Positions 61,670-64,000 of a stretch of DNA of 64,000 nt are shown here, piece after piece. Location of the stretch: contig CM030866.1 in assembly GCA_018105865.1 (NCBI GenBank), positions 2,280,191-2,344,190 of the forward strand, read 5' to 3'. This DNA is from Metaphire vulgaris (lineage: Eukaryota; Annelida; Clitellata; Crassiclitellata; Megascolecidae). The notes beneath the pieces were generated by a model that was not told the origin of the DNA, did no database searches, and was given only the letters and a program-made list of their open reading frames with translations. Both the position numbers and the translations under genes were made by a program. Numbering within the stretch: the first letter of the stretch is position 1; the number at the start of each line of letters is the position of its first letter.

Positions 61670-64000
61670 AATGCAGATGGTGATGGCCCATGTTTGCAAT
61701 AGCGATTGATATCAATGTAGTAATGGATGCTAAAGATAGTGGCTGAATATGGTGCTTGAATTCGATCTATAACAGGACGAAATAACTTTCAAATGTGCGG
61801 TTGATTTCCACATATACTGTGCATTATTAGCATTATGGAACAACGGCGGTTGTCATGCTGGATGCGCTATCAATACAGAAGACGATGACCTACGTTTATA
61901 ATAGCGATTGATATCGATGTAGTGAAGAATGCTAAAGACAGTGGCTCAATATAGTGATTGAGATCGATCTCTAACAGGACGAAATAAGTTTTTAAAAATG
62001 CGCTTGTATTTCCACAAATCCTGTGTATTATTAGCATTATGGGCTAACCAGGGTTGTCTTGGATGAGCCGTTTTAAATGCAGAAGGTGATGGCCCATGTT
62101 TGCAATAGCGATCGATATCAATGTAGTAATGCATGCTAAAGATAGTGGCTGAATATGGTGCTTGAATTCGATCTATAACAGGAAGAAATAACTTTCAAAC
62201 GCGCGGTTGATGTACACAATATACTGTGCATTATTAGCATTATGGAACAACGGCGGTTGTCATGCTGGATGCGCTATCAATACAGAAGACGATGACCTAC
62301 GTTTTAGGGGTGTTCAAAAAAATAAAATTTTCAAAAAGTTATGCCTACTGGACTGATTGTCATGCTACTATCAATGTTGAATTCAGATACACTTTTTATT
62401 TCACATTTCTATGATGTCCTGAGGTCCTCAAAGGCCTTGAACGCATGAACCCCAAAACCATGGAAAAAATGCACAATGATTGGGACTAAATTTTCATAAC
62501 TCTCTATAATAATCATAGATATGTCATAATAGACTCATTTTGTTTGTATTCTCTTTGGGCCGCGTCCATAGAGTGAATAGCGTGCAGAGGGGATTTGTGG
62601 GGGGCGTGGCCCCGGACGCCGACCAGATGGAGGTGCCAAAATTGACTCGGCGACCTTCATTTTTTGTTCGTCAAACATTTTTAGGCTTGGCCTCAGGCGC
62701 CCACCACTCTCTGCGCGCCACGGCATAAAGTGGCATATGTAAAGGTTCAGCTACTCTGGTGGAATAGCCACCGGATTTTTAAAAAAATATATTATCTCGC
62801 TTGCAGGCGTCATGTCCTTGAATTGGCATTTTGGGCTGGCTGGAAGTTCGGTTAAAGTACCAGGACCAGGCAATAGACTCTTTGCCACATTCAAATCAAT
62901 ATGTGGTAGGCTCCTTTGGGCAAACAGATGCAAATCAACACAATCGAACTATGCCATCCCTGGCTGAGAAGTTAAAAATGTCTAATTTACGCAATAGAAA
63001 ATAGCACAGGCAAAATTCTGAATGCCAAGAACTTTTGATATGCAAGAGATAGTGGCCTAATTTTTGAGAAAAACTTGTTTAGCAGGTGCTCTTAACTTGC
63101 TAGTCAAACGTGCTAACCATTCACACGTCTGCTAATACAATTCTCTGTAGTTTAAAAATGTCCAATTTACGCAATAGAAAATACCACAGGCAAAATTCTG
63201 AATGCCAAGAACTTTTGATATACAAGAGATAGTGGCCTAATTTTTGAAAAATCTTGATTAGCAGGTGCCCTTCACTTGCCAGTCAAACGTGCTAACCATT
63301 CACACGTCTGATAATACAATTCTCTGTAGTCAATCATTTCAGCATCATATAACATGTGATGATGAAACATGAACATTTTGCCAGCATACAAATTGCACGT
63401 CATCCATTGAGCCTGGTGAATGACTCTGGGTTTCATGAGGTGTACCCCGCGTGGAGGTGTTTCACCCAGAATGAGTAGATTGTTCTCTGCTTATTCATGA
63501 TAGTCGTCACGGGGCATGGTTCCAGATTCTCTTTGTGTCCAGATATTTCTCAGCTCCTGGACAACGTGACCCTTAACTTCTCTCAGCCAGTGTTGGCATA
63601 GTTCGATTGTATTGATTTGCATCTGTTTGCCCAAAGTAGCCTACCACATATTGATTTGAATGTGGCAAAGAGTCTATTGCCTGGTCCTGGTACTTAACCG
63701 AACTTCCAGCCAGCCCAAAATGCCAATTCAAGGACATGACGCCTGCAAGCGAGATAATACATTTTTAAAAATCCGGTGGCTATTCCACCAGAGTAGCTGA
63801 ACTTTTACATATGCCACTTTTATGCCGTGGCGCGCAGAGAGTGGTGGGCGCCCGAGGCCAAGCCTAAAAAAATGTTTGACGAGCAAAAAATGAAGGTCGC
63901 CGAGTCAATTTTGGCACCTCCATCTGGTCGGCGTCCGGGGCCACGCCCCCACAAATCCCCTCTGCACGCTACTCACTCTATGGACACGGCCCAAAGAGAA
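61670..64000 (+). repeat. Domain IV HOR 3, cut by the window end
   Basis: m1-m2-m3 then element E, which is cut by the window end. It matches the start of the two preceding blocks, including the shared GCAGATGGTGATGG variant at the m1 start. Confidence 0.88.
62305..64000. mobile_element. Element E copy 11 (truncated by window end)
   Basis: Intact-arm, two-core subtype. The window stops within the right arm at the ACACGGCCCAAAGAGAA phrase, ~300 bp before the expected terminus. Confidence 0.9.

Larger units (their letters stand above)
5797..64000 (+). repeat. Higher-order satellite array, 202-bp register (continues past the window)
   Basis: A single head-to-tail array of two ~202-bp monomer types (a and b) and a 404-bp module D. 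All are in one orientation. D modules start near 6623, 7029, 8242, 8648, 11911, 13123, 13527, 16691, 17906, 18307, 21572, 22787, 23189, 24460, 24870, 26091, 26896, 30154, 33409, 34217, 37500, 38313, 41582, 42390, 45840, 47225, 48438, 49241, 49647, 53196, 54516, 55320, 58876, 60290 and 61267. Spacings fall on multiples of 202 bp once inserts E and F are subtracted. The left boundary near 5797 is abrupt and the right one lies beyond the window. Nothing coding is carried. A structural (heterochromatic or centromeric) role is possible but not shown. Confidence 0.97.

Noticed and set aside
5797..64000. CRISPR array or rDNA/tRNA cluster
   Set aside because: Repeats are contiguous 202-bp monomers without unique spacers, and no rRNA or tRNA signature is present.

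Overview
The window looks like animal nuclear DNA, probably from a marine invertebrate. It has long (GA)n, (CT)n, (GAT)n, (GTA)n and (TA)n microsatellites, a pogo/Tc1-type MITE, scattered copies of the TAGGCCTA motif, and a very large satellite array. The species cannot be fixed from this sequence. I find no convincing protein-coding gene, tRNA, rRNA or CRISPR array. Every sizeable open frame is either a microsatellite read through in one frame or a frame that recurs because the satellite or its inserted element recurs.

Region 1, about 1-5796, is the array flank. It is gene-poor and carries at least ten microsatellites, two candidate transposon termini, and one well-defined MITE at 3812-3988 with TA duplications. 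At 666-1013 there is a diverged tandem pair that matches the internal ~180-bp repeat of the element found inside the satellite.

Region 2, about 5797-64000, is one continuous satellite array that runs off the right edge. Its register is ~202 bp. Two monomer types, 'a' (starts AATGCAGAAGG) and 'b' (starts AATACAGAAGACG), alternate. They are interrupted by a ~404-bp module 'D', exactly two monomer lengths, which starts AATACCCGGCTC or AATACACGGCTC. Written m1(a)-m2(b)-m3(a)-m4(b)-D, these modules form higher-order repeats (HORs) that change along the array. Domain I (5814-9056) has 1.62-kb blocks without insertions. Domain II (9057-23594) has ~4.8-4.9-kb blocks. A transition runs from 23595 to 27299. 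Domain III (27300-46243) has ~4.08-kb blocks. Domain IV (46244-64000) has ~5.7-5.9-kb blocks.

A ~2-kb foldback transposon-like element 'E' sits inside the array. It has 590-666-bp inverted arms, a 9-bp duplication CCTACGTTT and a ~180-bp tandem core. It occurs at the same nucleotide of a b monomer in every HOR, so one insertion was apparently amplified with the satellite: eleven copies plus one ghost. A second insert 'F' (169 bp) lies within a base of the same monomer position, but only in domain IV. Three stretches (14.16-16.10, 18.93-20.98 and 23.82-25.48 kb) read as interleaved mosaics of E and plain satellite. I judge these to be consensus or assembly chimeras, so exact sequence there should not be trusted.
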